Counted from the first letter of the stretch, positions 54,043-63,714 are shown. The stretch: 64,000 nt of DNA from Archangium violaceum (GCF_016859125.1 NZ_CP069338.1:9613501-9677500); one strand, 5' to 3'. Notes: generated by a model from the sequence alone, not told the origin. Translations and numbers: made by a program.

Positions 54043-55368
54043 ATGGCACCCCGAGCGGGTGCCAGTTCCCCGTTTCCCATGCTTCCGGATACCCCCATTG
54101 AATTGACCATCGAGCGCCTCGGGCAGCTCGGAGAGGGCGTGGCCTCCCACGAGGGCCGCACCGTCTTCGTGCCCGGTGCCTTCCCCGGCGAGCGTGTCCG
54201 CGTGCGTCTGGAGCAGGAGGGCAAGGTGGTGCGCGGGCACCTGCTCGGCGATGTGCTGGCCACGAGCCCGGATCGGCGCCCCTCGCCCTGTGCCCTGAGC
54301 GCCCGGTGTGGCGGGTGCGACTGGCTGGAGCTGGCCGAGCCCGCCCAGCGCTCCGCGAAGCAGGAGATCGTCCTCTCCGCGCTGGAGCACCTGGGCCGGT
54401 TGAAGCGGGACACCTTCACGGTGCGGCCCCTGCTGGTGGCACCGAGGGACTTTGGCTACCGGCGGCGCTCGGTGCTGCACTTCCTCAAGGACGAGCTGTC
54501 GTACTTCGGCCGGCGGAGCCATGACCGGGTGCCGGTGAGCGAATGTCCCGCGCTGGTGCCGGTGCTCTCGGGGCTGCCGGGGAAGCTGGCGCCGCTGCTC
54601 AAGCCGGTGTCCCGGGACGCGGAGGAGGTGCACCTGCTGGCCGAGGGCGCCAAGGCGTCCTTCGCGGTGCTGCTGAAGGGACAGGCGACGCCCCGTCACG
54701 TGGAGGCATGCGAGACGGCGGTGCGCTCGTTGCGGCTGGAGGGCGCGGTGCTGGTGCCCAAGGAGGGCTCGCCGCGCGTCATTGGGAAGCCGGCGCTGCG
54801 CTCGGTGTCGCCGCTGCGGCCGGAGGTGCCGCTGTACCTGCGTCCGGATGCCTTCGCCCAGGCCCATGCCGAGGCCAATGTGGGGCTGGTGACGTCGGCC
54901 CTGTACGAGCTGGCTCCGCGCGAAACGGACTCGGTGCTGGAGCTGTATTCGGGCAACGGCAACTTCACGTTCCCGCTGGCGGCGAGCGCGGCCTCGGTGC
55001 TGGGGGTGGAGTCCTCCCCCGCGTCGGTGGAGCTGGCTCAGCGCAGCGCACGGGAGGGTGGGGTGGCCAACGTGCGCTTCGTCCAGGGAGATGCCCGGAA
55101 GGTGTGCGAGGGCCTCATGCGCGAGGGAAGGCGCTTCGACCTGGCGTTGGCGGATCCTCCTCGGACCGGGGCCCCGGGACTCGCCCGATGGTTCAAGACG
55201 TTGGGCGTGAAGCGGGCGGTGTACGTGGCGTGCGATCCGGGCTCGCTGGCACGGGACGCGGCGGGCCTGGTGGAGGCCGGTTACAAGCCGCTGGCACTTC
55301 AGGTAGTGGACATGTTCCCCCAGACGCATCACGTGGAATCCGTGATGTCCTTCGAGCTGCCCGGGTAG
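54043..55368 (+). CDS. RlmD-like 23S rRNA (uracil-C5) methyltransferase
   Basis: 441 residues. TRAM domain (about 15-75), then [4Fe-4S] cysteines Cys83, Cys89, Cys92 ([10 protein letters not shown]) and Cys168 (SECPAL), then the SAM domain with [22 protein letters not shown] and the catalytic-Cys motif [10 protein letters not shown]. The iron-sulphur pattern is that of RlmD/RumA rather than TrmA; exact target uracil is inferred. ATG at 54043 is used; 54079 is a possible alternative. Its stop lies 26 nt before queD. Confidence 0.92.
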   Translation: MAPRAGASSPFPMLPDTPIELTIERLGQLGEGVASHEGRTVFVPGAFPGERVRVRLEQEGKVVRGHLLGDVLATSPDRRPSPCALSARCGGCDWLELAEPAQRSAKQEIVLSALEHLGRLKRDTFTVRPLLVAPRDFGYRRRSVLHFLKDELSYFGRRSHDRVPVSECPALVPVLSGLPGKLAPLLKPVSRDAEEVHLLAEGAKASFAVLLKGQATPRHVEACETAVRSLRLEGAVLVPKEGSPRVIGKPALRSVSPLRPEVPLYLRPDAFAQAHAEANVGLVTSALYELAPRETDSVLELYSGNGNFTFPLAASAASVLGVESSPASVELAQRSAREGGVANVRFVQGDARKVCEGLMREGRRFDLALADPPRTGAPGLARWFKTLGVKRAVYVACDPGSLARDAAGLVEAGYKPLALQVVDMFPQTHHVESVMSFELPG

Positions 55369-55394
55369 GCTCCCGCGGCACACAGGAGCCCGTT

Positions 55395-55757
55395 TTGGAA
55401 ATCTTCAAGGAGTTCACCTTCGAGGCGGCCCATCGCCTCCCGAATGTCCCCCCGGGTCACAAGTGCGCCCGGCTGCACGGCCACTCGTACCGGGTGACCC
55501 TGCACGTCCAGGGCACGATGGATGCGAACACGGGGTGGGTGATGGACTTCGCGGACATCACCGAGGCCTTCAAGCCGATCCAGGCCCAGCTCGATCACTA
55601 CTACCTCAACGAGATCGAGGGACTGTCCAACCCCACCAGCGAGAACCTGGCGCGGTGGATCTGGCAGCGGGTCCGGCCTCGGCTCCCGCAGCTCACCCAG
55701 GTGATGGTGCGCGAGACCTGCACCTCGGGCTGCATCTACCGCGGCGAGCACGACTGA
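55395..55757 (+). CDS. queD: 6-carboxy-tetrahydropterin synthase / PTPS family
   Basis: 120 residues. Converts 7,8-dihydroneopterin triphosphate to 6-carboxytetrahydropterin (queuosine/7-deazapurine path) or, in related enzymes, to 6-pyruvoyltetrahydropterin. Zn ligands His13, His28, His30; catalytic Cys24 in CARLHGHSY, the C-x3-HGH form that distinguishes QueD from PTPS-III. The start is a TTG at 55395 with AGGAG exactly 6 nt upstream; there is no ATG that keeps the N-terminal [12 protein letters not shown] strand. It converges on the SDR gene with 3 nt between stops. Confidence 0.92.
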   Translation: MEIFKEFTFEAAHRLPNVPPGHKCARLHGHSYRVTLHVQGTMDANTGWVMDFADITEAFKPIQAQLDHYYLNEIEGLSNPTSENLARWIWQRVRPRLPQLTQVMVRETCTSGCIYRGEHD

Positions 55758-55760
55758 GCT

Positions 55761-56549
55761 TCACTCGCGCAGCAGCAGTCCTCCATCGATGACCAGCTCG
55801 CTGCCGGTCGTCCACGGTGCCGAGAGCAGGTGCACCACCGCGTCGGCCACCTCCTCGGCCTTCCCGAGTCGTCCCAGTGGGTGGAGCGCCCCCAGCGTGG
55901 ACAACTGGGCGGAGATCCGCCGCTGGAGTTCCTCGCCCTCGGGGATCGGCTCACCGGGATTCAAGCGCGGGGCCCGGACCATCTCCGTGTCCACCACGCC
56001 CGGGCAGACGGCGTTGGCCCGGACCCGCCGCGCGGCCCCCGCGAGGGCCAGGGAGCGCATGGCCGCCAGCAACCCCGCCTTGGCCGCGCTGTAGACGGCA
56101 CTCGTGGGCAACGGCCGCACGGCCAGGGTGGAGGCGATGAACACCATGCCCCCACCGTCCTCCAGGACCGATAGCGCCTCCTCGCCCAGGCGCAGGGGGG
56201 CCACCAGGTTGATTTCGAGCTGGGCCCGCAGGGCGTCCTCGGAAATGAGGCCAGGGAGTTGGTGCTCCACCACCCCCGCCGAGTGGACCAGTCCATCCAG
56301 TCCGCCCAGTGCCTCTCGTGCCCGAGTCAGCAGTCCCACACGCTCGGAAGGGGAGGCGAGATCGCAGGGGAGGGCGACCGCCTGACCCGGCCAGGCTCGC
56401 GCCACCGCCTCCAGCCGCTCCGCCCGCCGCCCACTCACCGCCACCTGGCCTCCCGCCCGCAGCAGCGCCTCGGCCACCGCGAGGCCCATGCCACTTCCCC
56501 CGCCGGTCACCAGCACCTTCCGGGTGCCCACGGGCCGTGTGCTCACCAT
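55761..56549 (-). CDS. SDR-family oxidoreductase
   Basis: 262 residues, classical short-chain dehydrogenase: cofactor loop GGGSGMG near the N-terminus, Arg-rich GRRAERL suggesting NADPH, Ser and YSAAKAG active site, and VCPGVVDTEM. It overlaps the FolB-cupin gene by 7 nt and ends the pterin operon, so a pteridine-type substrate is possible (for example a sepiapterin-like side-chain carbonyl), but the substrate cannot be read from sequence. Confidence 0.88.
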   Translation of the reverse strand: MVSTRPVGTRKVLVTGGGSGMGLAVAEALLRAGGQVAVSGRRAERLEAVARAWPGQAVALPCDLASPSERVGLLTRAREALGGLDGLVHSAGVVEHQLPGLISEDALRAQLEINLVAPLRLGEEALSVLEDGGGMVFIASTLAVRPLPTSAVYSAAKAGLLAAMRSLALAGAARRVRANAVCPGVVDTEMVRAPRLNPGEPIPEGEELQRRISAQLSTLGALHPLGRLGKAEEVADAVVHLLSAPWTTGSELVIDGGLLLRE

Positions 56550-57379
56550 CGCTCGCCCTCTGCCTCCGGAGCGCTCGCCGCCGCCGGGTAGTAGGGGCGC
56601 CCCTCCACCGGAACCAGTCCGCCCGGAGGTTCTGGGACCTCCACCTCGTCATGGGGGATGAAGGCCGGGCGGTCCACGCACAGCACCGTCTGTTCGATGG
56701 GCCTCGGGTTGTCGTAGCGGTGCGGCAAATGCCGTGGCCACCGGAAACCCGTGCCCGCCGGCACGGGCTTGCCCTGGAGCAGCAGCCCGTGGCCCAGCAC
56801 CAACTCGGCCTCGTTCATCACCCGGTGCTCGTGGGTGGGGATGGTGCGGCCCGGCGCGATGCGCAGCCGGTAGATGCCGACGTGCGCGTCCTGGAAGAGG
56901 ATGTCCACCCGGCCAAAGGGCTTCTCCTCCAACTCGAAGCGGTACTCGTCCGCCGTGCGGTGCACCTGCAGCGATGCGAGGCCGACGCGTCCCAGGGCCT
57001 CCGGCTTCGTCAGTCGCAGGGTGACGGCCCGCACGGGGGCTCGCGCCGAGTCCGCGGTGGGCGGGGCCAGGATGTAGCGGCAGAGGGCCTCGGCGGCCGT
57101 CTCCAGCATGCGGAAGTCGGCCGTCTCCAGCAGGAAGCGCAGCTCCCCGGTCAGTCGCGCATAGTCCACCGTGTCACGGAGACTGCCCTCCGCGGCGGCC
57201 TTCCGGGTGTCCAGGTACAGGGCCACGTCGAGCTCCAGCGGCTGCGGCGTGCCGCGCTCGGCGGGATACACCCCGACGATGCACTGGACGGTGAGGTGAC
57301 GCAGTTCGATGACATCAAACGGGCGGCCCTGCTCGTCACGAGGGGCGGGCGCGAAGGTGTCGGAGAGGGAACGGTTCAT
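56543..57379 (-). CDS. folB: Dihydroneopterin aldolase fused to a cupin domain
   Basis: 278 residues. N-terminal FolB/FolX-type domain (about 20-140): FDVIELRHLTVQCIVGVYPAER with the conserved Glu, and VTLRLTKPEAL with the catalytic Lys. The C-terminal half (about 150-245) is a cupin: LRIAPGRTIPTHEHRVMNE ... GFRWPRHLPHRYDNP, with three His that could bind metal. Fusion of aldolase/epimerase and cupin is not usual and hints at an extra step in pterin processing. ATGA overlap with the folM-like gene. Confidence 0.88.
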   Translation of the reverse strand: MNRSLSDTFAPAPRDEQGRPFDVIELRHLTVQCIVGVYPAERGTPQPLELDVALYLDTRKAAAEGSLRDTVDYARLTGELRFLLETADFRMLETAAEALCRYILAPPTADSARAPVRAVTLRLTKPEALGRVGLASLQVHRTADEYRFELEEKPFGRVDILFQDAHVGIYRLRIAPGRTIPTHEHRVMNEAELVLGHGLLLQGKPVPAGTGFRWPRHLPHRYDNPRPIEQTVLCVDRPAFIPHDEVEVPEPPGGLVPVEGRPYYPAAASAPEAEGERW

Positions 57380-58101
57380 AGCTGGGCGCTCCGGGCTCCA
57401 TCCACGGCGATCACCTGTCCGGAGATATAGGGGGCCTCGCGGGCCAGGAAGACTACCACCCGGGCCACATCCTCGGCCGAGCCTTCCCTTCCGAGGGGGA
57501 TGCGGGCGAGGAGGGCCTGCCGTGCGGCCTCATCGAAGTTCTCCGGGAAGACGACCGTACCCGGAGAGACGGCGTTCACCCGCACCCGGGGCGCGAGTTC
57601 CACCGCCAATGCCCGGGTGAGCATGATCAGCCCGGCCTTGCTGACGGAGTAGTGGGCGTAGTGGCTCTCCGGCCGCTCGCCGCCAATGTCGGTGATGTTC
57701 ACCACCAGCGGCTGGGGGGCGGTCCGCAGCGCCGGGAGCAACGCCTGGGTGAGGAAGAAGGGCGCCTCCAGGTTGACCCCCAGCATCCGGTGGTACTGCT
57801 CCCGGGTGATGTCCTCGAAGGCCACCCGCTCGTAGAGGCCCGCGTTGTTCACCAGGACGTCGATGGCGGGGTGGGCCTCACGCAGGGTGACCGCCAGCGA
57901 CTCCACCTCCCGGGGCGAGCCCAGGTCGGCGCGGTACACCGTGGCGGTGCGGCCCAGGGCGCGAGCCTTCCTGGCGACCTCCTCGGCTCCCTCGGTCGAG
58001 CGGTGGACGTGCAGGGCCAGGTCGTAACCCGCCTCGGCCAGGGCCAGGGCGATGGCCTTGCCGAGCCGGACGCCGGCTCCGGTGACGACTGCTGTGGGCA
58101 T
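57376..58101 (-). CDS. FolM-like dihydromonapterin/pteridine reductase (SDR)
   Basis: 241 residues. The cofactor motif TGAGVRLGKAIAL (TGxxxR type) is the mark of pteridine reductase/FolM rather than general SDRs. NNAG, YSVSKAG and the C-terminal PYISGQVIAVDGA complete the fold. Expected NADPH-dependent reduction of dihydropterin or dihydrofolate to the tetrahydro form. First gene of a three-gene pterin operon. Confidence 0.88.
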   Translation of the reverse strand: MPTAVVTGAGVRLGKAIALALAEAGYDLALHVHRSTEGAEEVARKARALGRTATVYRADLGSPREVESLAVTLREAHPAIDVLVNNAGLYERVAFEDITREQYHRMLGVNLEAPFFLTQALLPALRTAPQPLVVNITDIGGERPESHYAHYSVSKAGLIMLTRALAVELAPRVRVNAVSPGTVVFPENFDEAARQALLARIPLGREGSAEDVARVVVFLAREAPYISGQVIAVDGARSAQL

Positions 58102-58203
58102 GAATGACTCCGTCGGGTTTGCCTGGCGGCCGGGTATACAGGATCACATCGCGGGCCCGGGGCTGTTAGAACGTCTGCACGGATTCGAGGGGCCTATAAC
58201 CAC

Positions 58204-59601
58204 ATGGACGCACGCATCGTCGAGTTCGCCGAGGTCCTCCGCCAGAACGGGGTGCGTGTCAGCACGTCCGAGGTCTCGGACGCCAGCCGGGCGGCCTCCG
58301 AGGTGGGCCTCCAGGACAGGTCCATCTTCCGTTCGGTGCTGCGGACCACGATGGTCAAGCGCCAGCAGGACGTGGACGTCTTCAATCGTGCCTTCGACTT
58401 CTTCTTCTCGGGGGCGGCGAAGACGTTCGAGGCGCTCGACAAGTCGCTCGCCCAGCAGATCCAGGAGCAGGGGCTCATCGAGGGCGACAACCTGACGATG
58501 CTGCTCTACCAGATGAACCAGCTCTTCCCCGAGCTGTCCCCGCTGGCCCAGGCGGCGCTCATGGGGGATCGGGCGAGGCTGGCGCAGATCTTCCGCTCGG
58601 CCACGCTGCAGCTGGATCTGTCGCAGATGCAGAGCTCGATGCAGACGGGCTTCTTCTCGCGGCGGCTGATGGTGGCGGCGGGCATTGAGCGGGCGCGCTC
58701 GGAGCTCAAGGCGCTCGAGGACGAGCTGCGCAAGCGGGGCCTGCCATCGGAGGGCGTGGAGATCGTCTCGCGCCACGTGGCCGAGGCCATGCGCAAGGTG
58801 GAGGACGCGGCGCGGCGCGAGGTGAAGCGTCAGGCCGAGGCCCGCATCCGCAAGCCCACGGGCGGCGTGGTGGACAAGCCCCTGCACCAGCTCAGCCAGG
58901 CCGAGGTGAACCAGATGGAGGCGGCGGTGAAGACGCTGGCGGAGAAGCTGAAGGCCCGGCTCATCCGCAAGCAGCGCTCGAAGCGGCGGGGGACGCTGAA
59001 CGTGCGCCGCACGCTGCGCCGCAACCTGCCGTGGGGTGGGGTGCCCATGGTGCCCGTGTTCCGCGCCCGCCGCCCCGAGCGCCCCGAGGTCGTCGTCCTC
59101 TGTGACGTCTCGGACTCGGTGCGCAACGCCTCGAGGATGATGCTGCTCTTCACCTACACGCTGCAGTCGCTCTTCGTGCGCGTGCGCTCGTTCGTCTTCG
59201 TGTCGGACGTGGGCGAGGTGACGCAGTACTTCAAGGAGCAGGACGTGGACCGCGCGATCGATCTGGCCACCATGGGGGAGGCCGTCTCGCTCACCGCCAA
59301 CTCCAACTACGGCCGGGCGCTGGCCGCCTTCTCGCGCGACTACCTCGGCAGCATCACGCGCCGTACCACGGTGATGATCATCGGGGACGGCCGCAACAAC
59401 TACAACGCCAACAACGCCTGGGCACTCAAGGACCTGAAGCAGAAGTGCAAGCGGCTCCTGTGGATCTGCCCCGAGGACCGCCCCAACTGGGGCTTCGGGG
59501 ACAGCGAGATGCTCACCTATTCGAAACAGTGCCACCAGACCGTGGTGGTGAATTCCGTGGCCGATCTGTCCCGCATCGCGGAGCAGCTCGTCCCCGCCTG
59601 A
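58204..59601 (+). CDS. VWA-domain protein, CoxE type
   Basis: 465 residues. N-terminal helical region (about 1-210) with FFFSGAAKTFEALDK, then a basic stretch and a von Willebrand A domain with MIDAS DVSDSV (Asp301) followed by TANSNYGRAL and MIIGDGRNNYN. CoxE-like proteins normally work with a MoxR AAA ATPase in metal-cofactor insertion or stress complexes; no MoxR gene lies in the window. Followed by a small gene 13 nt downstream. Confidence 0.9.
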   Translation: MDARIVEFAEVLRQNGVRVSTSEVSDASRAASEVGLQDRSIFRSVLRTTMVKRQQDVDVFNRAFDFFFSGAAKTFEALDKSLAQQIQEQGLIEGDNLTMLLYQMNQLFPELSPLAQAALMGDRARLAQIFRSATLQLDLSQMQSSMQTGFFSRRLMVAAGIERARSELKALEDELRKRGLPSEGVEIVSRHVAEAMRKVEDAARREVKRQAEARIRKPTGGVVDKPLHQLSQAEVNQMEAAVKTLAEKLKARLIRKQRSKRRGTLNVRRTLRRNLPWGGVPMVPVFRARRPERPEVVVLCDVSDSVRNASRMMLLFTYTLQSLFVRVRSFVFVSDVGEVTQYFKEQDVDRAIDLATMGEAVSLTANSNYGRALAAFSRDYLGSITRRTTVMIIGDGRNNYNANNAWALKDLKQKCKRLLWICPEDRPNWGFGDSEMLTYSKQCHQTVVVNSVADLSRIAEQLVPA

Positions 59602-59613
59602 GAGGCACACCCT

Positions 59614-60117
59614 ATGTCCCGTTCCATGTTCGATGACATCGATGGCGCGCCGGCCGGACTCATGGAGGCGGCCGACTCGCGCACGTTGCGGCTCTCCGCC
59701 CACCCCCTCACCCCCGCCGAGCTGGAGGGCCTCTTCCGCTACCAGGAGGCCTTCCTCGCCCACATGGAGCAGGCCGCGGTGGCGCACGATGCCTTCGCCA
59801 CGGCGCATCAGCTGGGCCTCCAGGCGTCCGGGCTGGCGGTGAAGGTGGTGGAGCTGGGTAACGCCCTGCTGCGCGCCTACTCCGGCCAGCGCTGGACGGC
59901 GCGAAAGGTGCGCAGCCGGCTGGCGGAGCTGGAGAAGCAGACCGATGCCGTGTCCGTCGAGAAGGCCCGCAAGGCCCGCGACGAGCTGCACCGGATCGAG
60001 GACCTGGAGCCCCTGGCCCGGCGCTACGGACAGGAGGCGATCGATCTGTTGAACCAGCACGAGGATCGCCTGGTCGCCCTCCATACCCGGATGCAGAAGG
60101 CCCTGACCCGGCCCTGA
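59614..60117 (+). CDS. Helical protein, function unknown
   Basis: 167 residues, predicted mostly alpha-helix with a long charged coil (RKVRSRLAELEKQTDAVSVEKARKARDEL). GAGAGG precedes the ATG. Directly downstream of the VWA gene, so it is a candidate partner in the same complex. No family recognised. Confidence 0.8.
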   Translation: MSRSMFDDIDGAPAGLMEAADSRTLRLSAHPLTPAELEGLFRYQEAFLAHMEQAAVAHDAFATAHQLGLQASGLAVKVVELGNALLRAYSGQRWTARKVRSRLAELEKQTDAVSVEKARKARDELHRIEDLEPLARRYGQEAIDLLNQHEDRLVALHTRMQKALTRP

Positions 60118-60209
60118 GGCGCCCGCCCGCCTGCCCGCCGGTCCCCCGCAACCGTTGCAATCCGCCGGGGGCCATCGCATAAGAGCCCGTTCTCCGTACG
60201 GAAAGACAC

Positions 60210-61592
60210 ATGAAGCGCTACTTCATCCACACCTTCGGCTGCCAGATGAACGTCAACGACTCGCTCCGCATGAGCGAGGTGCTCGGCAAGCTGGAGTACC
60301 GGCCCACGCCGGTTCCGGAGGAGGCGGACCTCATCATCCTCAACACCTGCTCCATCCGGGAGAAGGCCGAGGACAAGATGCTCTCCGCCCTGGGCCGCTA
60401 TCGCACGGTGAAGCTGGCCCGCGGCACGCTGCTGGGCGTGGGCGGGTGCGTGGCCCAGCAGGAGAAGGACAAGCTCCTCAAGAAGGTGCCCTACCTGGAC
60501 TTCGTCTTCGGCCCGGACTCCATCGCGAAGCTGCCGGAGATCATCGGCCGCGTGCAGGGCGAGCGCGAGCGGGTGGTGGAGACGGCCTGGGTGGACTCCG
60601 AGGAGTACGTCTTCCCGCGCGCGGACCCCGAGACGAGCCGCGGCAAGGTGACCGAGTTCGTCACGGTGATGAAGGGCTGTGACAACGTCTGCTCCTTCTG
60701 CGTGGTGCCGCACACCCGTGGCCGCGAGGTGAGCCGGCCCTTCCCGGACGTGCTCGCGGAGGTGGCGGACCTGGCCCGGGTGGGCGTGCGCGAGGTGACG
60801 CTCATCGGGCAGAACGTGAACTCGTACCGGGGCGGCATCAGCTTCGCGCAGCTGCTCCTGCGGACCGCGGAGGTGCCGGGCATCGAGCGCGTGCGCTTCA
60901 CCACGAGCCACCCGCACGATCTGTCGGACGAGCTCATCGAGGCCTTCCGGACGCAGCCGAAGATCATGCCGCACTTCCACCTGCCGGTGCAGAGCGGCTC
61001 CAACCCGGTGCTCAAGCGGATGCGGCGCGACTACACCGTGGCCCAGTACCTGGAGCGGCTGGAGAAGCTGCGCGCGGCGCGTCCGGGCATCGCGATGACC
61101 ACGGACATCATCGTGGGCTTCCCCGGCGAGACGGAGGAGGACTTCGCGCTCACGCTCGAGCTCACGGAGAAGGTCCGCTACGACAACCAGTTCTCGTTCA
61201 TCTACAGCCCCCGGCCGAAGACGGGCGCGGCGCTGAAGGAGGACGAGTGGGGTCCGGTGCCGCACGAGGTGAAGATCGAGCGGCTGGAGCGCCTGCAGAA
61301 GATCCAGCGGCGCATCAGCGCCGAGGTGACCGCGGCGCTGGTGGGGCAGGAGGTGGAGGTGCTGGTGGAGGGGCCCTCGCGCTACAACCCGCTCAAGCGC
61401 TTCGGGCGCACGCCGGAGAACCGCACGGTGAACTTCGAGGGCGACGCGCCGGCCGGGTCCTTCGTGAAGGTGCTGGTGGAGAGCGCCACGCCCAACCAGC
61501 TCGCCGGGAAGCAGACGGCGATGCTGAGCCCGCCCACGGTGATGCCCGCCGCCGAGGCCCCTCAACCCGAGCTCTCCTGCGTCGTCGCCTGA
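60210..61592 (+). CDS. miaB: tRNA-2-methylthio-N6-dimethylallyladenosine synthase
   Basis: 460 residues, radical-SAM methylthiotransferase. N-terminal UPF0004 domain with Cys11, NTCSIREKAEDK and GCVAQQE; radical-SAM CxxxCxxC at Cys157, Cys161, Cys164 (GCDNVCSFC); C-terminal TRAM. Adds the 2-methylthio group to A37 of tRNAs that read UNN codons. Full-length and typical. Confidence 0.96.
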   Translation: MKRYFIHTFGCQMNVNDSLRMSEVLGKLEYRPTPVPEEADLIILNTCSIREKAEDKMLSALGRYRTVKLARGTLLGVGGCVAQQEKDKLLKKVPYLDFVFGPDSIAKLPEIIGRVQGERERVVETAWVDSEEYVFPRADPETSRGKVTEFVTVMKGCDNVCSFCVVPHTRGREVSRPFPDVLAEVADLARVGVREVTLIGQNVNSYRGGISFAQLLLRTAEVPGIERVRFTTSHPHDLSDELIEAFRTQPKIMPHFHLPVQSGSNPVLKRMRRDYTVAQYLERLEKLRAARPGIAMTTDIIVGFPGETEEDFALTLELTEKVRYDNQFSFIYSPRPKTGAALKEDEWGPVPHEVKIERLERLQKIQRRISAEVTAALVGQEVEVLVEGPSRYNPLKRFGRTPENRTVNFEGDAPAGSFVKVLVESATPNQLAGKQTAMLSPPTVMPAAEAPQPELSCVVA

Positions 61593-61602
61593 GCCCAAAC
61601 CC

Positions 61603-62118
61603 ATGGCCCTGAGACGTTTCAAGGACAAGACCCCGCGCGTCCACCCGAGCTGCTTCATCGAGGACTCGGCCCAGGTGATCGGAGACGTGGAGCTGGGGGA
61701 GGACTCCTCGGTGTGGTTCAACTCGGTGCTGCGGGGGGACGTGAATCCCATCCGCATCGGCCAGCGGACCAACATCCAGGATCTCACGATGATCCACGTC
61801 ACCAGCAACCGGTACGCGACACACATCGGTGACGACGTGACGGTGGGGCACCACGTGGTGCTGCACGGGTGCACGGTGGGCAACCGCGTGCTGGTGGGCA
61901 TGGGCGCCATCGTCATGGACGGCGTGGAGATCGGCGACGACTGCATCATCGGCGCCGGCACGTTGCTCACCCCGGGGACGAAGATTCCTCCGGGCTCGCT
62001 GGTGGTGGGCTCTCCGGGCAAGGTGAAGCGGACCCTCACCGACGAGGAGCGCGCCTTCCTTCTCGAGTCCGCGAAGCACTACGTCCACACGGCCGCCGAC
62101 CACCGCGCCAGCCGTTAA
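61603..62118 (+). CDS. Gamma carbonic anhydrase family protein
   Basis: 171 residues, left-handed beta-helix hexapeptide repeats. Metal His are present in HVTSNRYATHIGDDVTVGHHVVLHGC, and VGMGAIVMDG and PPGSLVVGSPGKVKR are characteristic of the YrdA/PaaY group. Likely Zn/Fe-dependent; CO2 hydration is not proven for all members. Starts 10 nt after miaB. Confidence 0.92.
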   Translation: MALRRFKDKTPRVHPSCFIEDSAQVIGDVELGEDSSVWFNSVLRGDVNPIRIGQRTNIQDLTMIHVTSNRYATHIGDDVTVGHHVVLHGCTVGNRVLVGMGAIVMDGVEIGDDCIIGAGTLLTPGTKIPPGSLVVGSPGKVKRTLTDEERAFLLESAKHYVHTAADHRASR

Positions 62119-62156
62119 CGTGACGCACGCCAGCGTGCGTGTTAGGACCACACCGC

Positions 62157-62612
62157 ATGGAGGTCGCAGCCGCACTCAAGGCGAGCCCGCTCTTCAAGGA
62201 CTTCACCGATGTCGGCATCCAGATCTTCGCCGCCATCGGGATGGCCCGGGCCTTCCCCAAGGGCTCGGCGCTCTTCCTGGAGAACCGTCCGGGAGAGTCC
62301 CTCTTCATCGTGGGAGATGGCACCGTCCGCCTGAGTGCGAGGAACACCGCGGGCGAGGAGGTGACGCTCGGGGATGTAGGCACGGGTGAGCCCCTGGGTG
62401 AACTGTCGCTCATCCAGAAGGGCGAGCGGCTGTGCACCGCCATCGCCGTCACGGATGTGACCGCCGTGGAGATCCGTCACGCGGATTTCCAGAAGCTGAC
62501 CGCCCAGAAGCCCCAGGCCTGCATGAAGCTGCTGATGGGCATCGTCACCCACTTCGGCCAGAAGGTCCGCGACAACCGCGAGGCCATGAAGTCGCTCGTC
62601 GGCAAGACGTGA
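62157..62612 (+). CDS. Cyclic-nucleotide-binding-domain protein
   Basis: 151 residues from the ATG at 62157: one cNMP-binding beta-roll (FPKGSALFLENRPGESLFIVGDG, GEPLGELSLIQKGER) followed by a helical tail; no DNA-binding domain or effector. The phosphate-cassette sequence departs from CRP (ERLCTAIA), so nucleotide binding may be weak or altered. Single-domain sensors of this type occur in myxobacteria. Confidence 0.87.
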   Translation: MEVAAALKASPLFKDFTDVGIQIFAAIGMARAFPKGSALFLENRPGESLFIVGDGTVRLSARNTAGEEVTLGDVGTGEPLGELSLIQKGERLCTAIAVTDVTAVEIRHADFQKLTAQKPQACMKLLMGIVTHFGQKVRDNREAMKSLVGKT

Positions 62613-62931
62613 CGTTGTAACGATGTACCCCTTGCACCTCGTGCTACCTTCCCCGTGAACGATACGAGGGATGTTCGCGCGTGCTCCTACCCATGTCTAC
62701 CCGCACATACCCATTGGGGGTGACGAGGAGGGCATGCGGCCATGGAGGCGCGTGGTTAAGGCTGCTCGGACTCCAAGAGGAGAACAGGTCGACGGGAGAT
62801 GATGGGGCAGCCAGCCGTGGGGGGTACACTGGCCCATGGCATGTGGCTCGGAGTTTTGACGAGGCGCCCCTGGTTGATGCGGGGGCGCTGGAAGCCAGGG
62901 TCCGGGTGACGCCCGCCTGGCCTCCACGGAC
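62613..62931. other. Intergenic region before the DedA gene
   Basis: About 320 bp with no convincing gene. An 84-codon open frame (62681-62935) lacks a ribosome site and has a composition unlike the neighbouring genes. No strong promoter or hairpin is visible. Confidence 0.4.
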
Positions 62932-63702
62932 GTGAAGAGAGACGAGACGAGCGTGCAAGAATTCCTCACCAACCTGCTGGGTAGTACCCACGGCTTCCTC
63001 GCCTATGCCACCGTCTTCGGCATCCTGGTGGCCTGCGGGCTGGGCGTGCCCCTGCCCGAGGACATCTCGCTCATCCTGGGCGGGTTCCTCGCTCACAAGG
63101 GCGCGGCCAGCCTGCCCATGATGATGCTGATCGGCTTCGGAGGCATCCTGGTGGGCGACAGCCTCATCTTCCTCGCCGGGCGCCGTCTGGGGACGCAGGT
63201 GGGCCGCTCACCCACGGGCTTCCTGGCCCGGGTCGTCACTCCCGAGAAGCGTGCCAGGGTGGAGGGGCTGTTCGCCCTGCACGGGCAGAAGATCGTGATG
63301 ATCGCCCGCTTCCTGCCCGGGGTGCGCGCGGTGACGTACTTCACCGCCGGCTCCGCGGGCATGTCCTACTGGCGCTTCATCTTCTGGGACGGCCTGGCGG
63401 CGCTCCTGTCCGCGCCGTTCTTCGTGTGGCTCGGCTTCCACTTCGGTGACAAGCTCGACTACGCCATCGACCGGATGAAGGAAGGCCAGCTGGTGGTGGT
63501 GGGCGTGCTCGCGGTGGTGGGCCTGGTCGCCTTCGTGTGGCGCAAGCGGATCGCCGCCCTGCGCAGCGCGGCGCTCAAGGCCGCCGTGAAGGCCTCGCCG
63601 GTGCCCGCGCACCTGCTGGCCGGCGCTCCCGAGGCCCAGTCGGCCGCGGCGCCCGTCTTCGAGAAGCCCTCCAGCACCGAGCGCCTGCAAGTCCGCGACT
63701 GA
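62932..63702 (+). CDS. DedA/SNARE-associated family membrane protein
   Basis: 256 residues with about five transmembrane segments. GLGVPLPEDISLILGGFLA and the E-x-R...ARFLPGVRAVTYFTAGSAGM motif are the DedA signature; the family moves or flips phospholipids and supports envelope and proton-motive-force homeostasis. A second GTG at 62953 would shorten it by seven residues. The C-terminal 50 residues are a soluble Ala/Pro tail. Confidence 0.92.
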   Translation: MKRDETSVQEFLTNLLGSTHGFLAYATVFGILVACGLGVPLPEDISLILGGFLAHKGAASLPMMMLIGFGGILVGDSLIFLAGRRLGTQVGRSPTGFLARVVTPEKRARVEGLFALHGQKIVMIARFLPGVRAVTYFTAGSAGMSYWRFIFWDGLAALLSAPFFVWLGFHFGDKLDYAIDRMKEGQLVVVGVLAVVGLVAFVWRKRIAALRSAALKAAVKASPVPAHLLAGAPEAQSAAAPVFEKPSSTERLQVRD

Positions 63703-63714
63703 CGTCCTCCCCCC

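Noticed and set aside
62681-62935. 84-codon frame before the DedA gene
   Set aside because: No ribosome site and coding-like bias absent.
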